Positions 61,837-64,000 of a DNA stretch of 64,000 bases are shown in pieces (the stretch's first letter is position 1; every line of letters starts with the position of its first letter). Source of the DNA: CAVUWL01 sp963787415. Lineage in GTDB: Bacteria; Actinomycetota; Thermoleophilia; Solirubrobacterales; 70-9. The stretch spans positions 248,001 to 312,000 of the forward strand of contig CAWBCO010000002.1 in the NCBI GenBank assembly GCA_963787415.1. The letters run 5' to 3'. The notes beneath the pieces are model-generated. The model was not told the origin of the DNA and made no database searches. It saw only the letters and a list, made by a program, of their open reading frames with translations. The position numbers and the translations under genes are program-made.

Positions 61837-62283
61837 TCAGGCCGAGCAGCGCTCGCAGCGCCCGCGAATCGTCACCTCGTGCTCGGCGACCTCGAAGCTC
61901 ATTTTCGCGCTCACCTTGTCGATCGCCTGCTCCAGCGAGGCGTCCTCGAAGGGGATCATTTGGCCGCAGTCGCGACAGATCGCGTGATGGTGGTGCTCTC
62001 CGTCCGGTTCGACGCGCTCATAACTCGCCGTGCCGCGCGCTACCTCCAAACGCTGCAGGAGTTCGAGCTGCTCGAGCTGCTCGAGCGCGCGGTAGATACT
62101 GGCCCGCCCCACTCCCGCCCTGCGCCGTCGCAGCCCGTCCTCAAGCTCCAAGGCGGTCACGGCGCAGCCCTGCTCGGCGAGGGCCTCGACCACCGCGGTG
62201 CGAGCTCCGCCCCGGCGGTAGCCAGCGCCCTGCAGGACTGCGAGGGCGTGTTCGGACCAGGGCGTCTGGGTCGCTGACGTCAT
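61837..62283 (-). CDS. zur: Fur family regulator, probably zinc uptake regulator Zur
   Basis: 148 residues from ATG 62283, four bases overlapping the permease stop. The winged helix (RRGGARTAVVEALAEQGCAV, then GVGRASIYRALEQLEQLELL) is followed by GEHHHHAICRDCGQMIPFED, with the His-rich regulatory site and the first Cys pair, and the second pair in RGRCERCSA for structural zinc. The link to two zinc-type ABC permeases makes Zur more likely than Fur, PerR or Mur. Confidence 0.9.
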   Translation of the reverse strand: MTSATQTPWSEHALAVLQGAGYRRGGARTAVVEALAEQGCAVTALELEDGLRRRRAGVGRASIYRALEQLEQLELLQRLEVARGTASYERVEPDGEHHHHAICRDCGQMIPFEDASLEQAIDKVSAKMSFEVAEHEVTIRGRCERCSA

Positions 62284-63152
62284 ACCGTCGATCCTAGAGA
62301 TTGCGGCGCTCGTGTCCGACGAAATCGCGTCCGACCCGCCGCCCACAACCGCCCGAAAACATAGGCGGCGGCGCTGGCGGTGCCGACGAAGAAGCCGACC
62401 GGGTAATTGGTTTCATAGGACGCGGCGATCGCGAACCAGACGATCAAAAGCGCGATCGCGACGGAGAGCGCCATCGCCAGCGACGGTCTGTCGGTAAGAG
62501 ACCGTGCCGCGGCGGGCGCGCCGATCATTAGGCTGAAAATCAGTAGCGTGCCGACCACCGGGACCGTCATCGCCGTGGCCAAGGCCAGCACGAGCAGAAA
62601 CTCCATCTCCATTTTGAAGCTGCCCACTCCACGCGCCTCGCCGACATCGGGCAGGACCGAAGAGAGTAAAAGCGGCCGGTAAAGAAGCGCAATGGCAAGC
62701 ACGCAGAGCGCACCGAGGATCGCCGTCGGACCCACCGCGTTGGAGCTGATCCCGAGCACCTCCCCGAAGAGCAGCGAGTAGACCTCGGGCGCGTACTCAC
62801 TGCTGAAGCTGAGGAAGAGTGCACCGAGGGCAAGCATCATCACCAGCATCAGCGCGGTCACCGCGTCGTGGCGGCCACGGCGACCGAGCAGGCCGATCCC
62901 AAGCGCCCCGGCGAGGGAGAAGACACCGAGGCCGAGCAAGGTGCTGATCCCGATCAGGCTCGCTCCGGCGGCGCCGGCGAAGGAGCCGTTGGGGATCGCA
63001 TGGGCCGCGAAAGCCGACCCGCGCAAGACGGTGAAGAAACCGACCACGCCGGCTACCACCGCGACGATGCTGGCGACCGTCCAGGCGTTGACCATGAACC
63101 CCGAGAACACCGAGCCGCCTCTAACTTTCCGCTGCTGGCTTGGCGGGCGCAT
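62280..63152 (-). CDS. znuB: metal ABC transporter permease (ZnuB-like)
   Basis: 290 residues with about eight hydrophobic helices. VGFFTVLRGSAFAAHAIPNG, then GALGIGLLGRRGRHDAVTAL, and the late TLLIFSLMIGAPAAARSLTD fit ABC-3 family permeases for zinc or manganese. It overlaps its neighbour permease by 32 bases at the start and zur at the end, so all are one operon. A His-containing periplasmic loop is not obvious. The ATPase and binding protein are expected beyond 64 kb. Confidence 0.9.
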   Translation of the reverse strand: MRPPSQQRKVRGGSVFSGFMVNAWTVASIVAVVAGVVGFFTVLRGSAFAAHAIPNGSFAGAAGASLIGISTLLGLGVFSLAGALGIGLLGRRGRHDAVTALMLVMMLALGALFLSFSSEYAPEVYSLLFGEVLGISSNAVGPTAILGALCVLAIALLYRPLLLSSVLPDVGEARGVGSFKMEMEFLLVLALATAMTVPVVGTLLIFSLMIGAPAAARSLTDRPSLAMALSVAIALLIVWFAIAASYETNYPVGFFVGTASAAAYVFGRLWAAGRTRFRRTRAPQSLGSTV

Positions 63153-64000
63153 CCGCAGACGCTAGACGGCGTTCTTCTTGTCGGGAGCGACGGCGCCGCC
63201 AGCCCTCGGGCAACCCCGAGAGCAGGTAGAGGGTGAAGATAAGAGCGACGACGAAGAAGCTGACCGGCCAACCATGTTCGTAGGGTGGCCAGTGGTAGCT
63301 GTCATATGCGAGCACGATGCCGAGCCAGGTCGCTCCGCTGCCGATCCCAGCCGCGGCCAGCATCGCGCGCACGGGCCGCTCGGTCAGCCGCAGCGCGGTG
63401 GCGGCTGGTCCGATCAGGAGCGCAGTGCTGAGAATCGTCCCGATCGTGATTGCCGCCAGGGCAGTGGCGAGGGCCAGGGCCAGCAGGTAAATGGCACCGA
63501 CCGCACGCACGGGGATCCCCCGCGCCGCGGCCATCTCCGGGCTCACCGTACTCAGCAACAGCGGACGGTAGAGCAGCGCGATCAGGGCCACGGCGAGTGT
63601 GGCGAGGATGACCACTGCCGGGATCGTCGAGCTCGAGATCGCGAAGATCGAGCCGAACAGGATCGTCACCGTCGCACCGCTGGCATTGTGGTAAGTGGTG
63701 TCGAGGTAGAGGAAGAGCGCTGCCAAGCCGATCCCCGCTCCAAGGACGATTCCCGTCGCAAGGTCGCGGCCACGGGCGCGCTGGATCCCGATCAGCTCCA
63801 TCGCGCCCGCGGCAGCGACGTCGATCGCGACGAATCCTGTGAGCGGACCGACCCCGACCAGGTAGGCGGCCGAGCCGCCGGTGGTACCGATGTCCCCGAG
63901 CGCCTCGCCTGCAAAGGACTGCCCCCGCATCACGGTAAAGACCCCAACCACGGCGGCGACGATCGCCACCGCGGCCCCGATTGCAAGGGCGACGTGGACC
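63121..64000 (-). CDS. metal ABC transporter permease, 5' end outside window
   Basis: At least 292 residues; the frame is open to the window edge and the true start is outside. FTVMRGQSFAGEALGDIGTTG, then ELIGIQRARGRDLATGIVLG, and TIGTILSTALLIGPAATALRL match the ABC-3 family. It resembles the next permease but is a clear paralogue, so the transporter may be a heterodimer. The last 25 residues are charged and cytoplasmic. Confidence 0.9.
   Translation of the reverse strand, partial: VHVALAIGAAVAIVAAVVGVFTVMRGQSFAGEALGDIGTTGGSAAYLVGVGPLTGFVAIDVAAAGAMELIGIQRARGRDLATGIVLGAGIGLAALFLYLDTTYHNASGATVTILFGSIFAISSSTIPAVVILATLAVALIALLYRPLLLSTVSPEMAAARGIPVRAVGAIYLLALALATALAAITIGTILSTALLIGPAATALRLTERPVRAMLAAAGIGSGATWLGIVLAYDSYHWPPYEHGWPVSFFVVALIFTLYLLSGLPEGWRRRRSRQEERRLASADAPAKPAAES

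Overview
The window reads as chromosomal DNA from a high-GC actinobacterium, most likely class Thermoleophilia (Solirubrobacterales-like). The reasons are gene order and protein style, not a database match: an alaS-ruvX-mltG-aroE-aroC-aroKB-aroQ-M24 peptidase run, an efp-nusB-ispA-dxs run, secreted low-similarity proteins with Arg-rich signal peptides, many GTG starts, and frequent 1-4 base stop/start overlaps.

Positions 1-34 kb are accessory in character. They hold the tail of a dienelactone hydrolase, a large secreted phosphoesterase with a beta-propeller, an ABC exporter pair, an ECF41-type sigma factor with its oxidoreductase partner, a MarR/MMPL efflux pair, and a TetR-PPOX-FAD oxidoreductase operon with a striking double-palindrome operator over the tetR start. 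They also hold a complete IS256-family element with an intact 8-bp target duplication, several secreted proteins, an SPFH/NfeD pair, DUF2182 and DUF899 proteins, a collagen-like protein with a 45-bp repeat array, a STAS protein, a DUF2294 protein, and an autoregulated-looking PadR gene.

Positions 34-64 kb are mostly housekeeping, nearly all on the minus strand. In order of transcription the minus-strand genes are: zinc-type ABC permeases and a Fur/Zur regulator; tRNA (CAT, plus strand); a small membrane protein; M29-type peptidase; glutamate formimidoyltransferase; a small basic membrane protein; an MBL-fold hydrolase; hisS, aspS, a DUF2007-like protein; mnmA fused to an IscU-like domain; alaS, ruvX, mltG; aroE, aroC, aroKB, aroQ; an M24 peptidase; a short interruption by plus-strand genes (M42 peptidase, LtrA); an SDR; an RsbW-like ATPase; efp, nusB, a 56-residue protein, ispA and dxs. 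Together these cover the shikimate pathway, MEP/isoprenoid entry, tRNA charging and modification, and metal uptake.

The best finds are: (i) a perfect match, by my recollection of the consensus, to the ECF41 promoter TGTCACA-N16-CGTC in front of the oxidoreductase gene that precedes the ECF41 sigma gene, which implies a leaderless start; (ii) the 41-bp double palindrome covering the tetR start codon; (iii) the IscU-like/MnmA fusion; (iv) the collagen-like gene with compensating indels in its repeats and a G7 tract that cuts off its C-terminus; (v) the merging of ruvX and mltG into one reading frame by one missing base. Three separate loci look one base short (near 22,000, 28,515-28,521 and 49,992), so assembly error must be weighed against real mutation.
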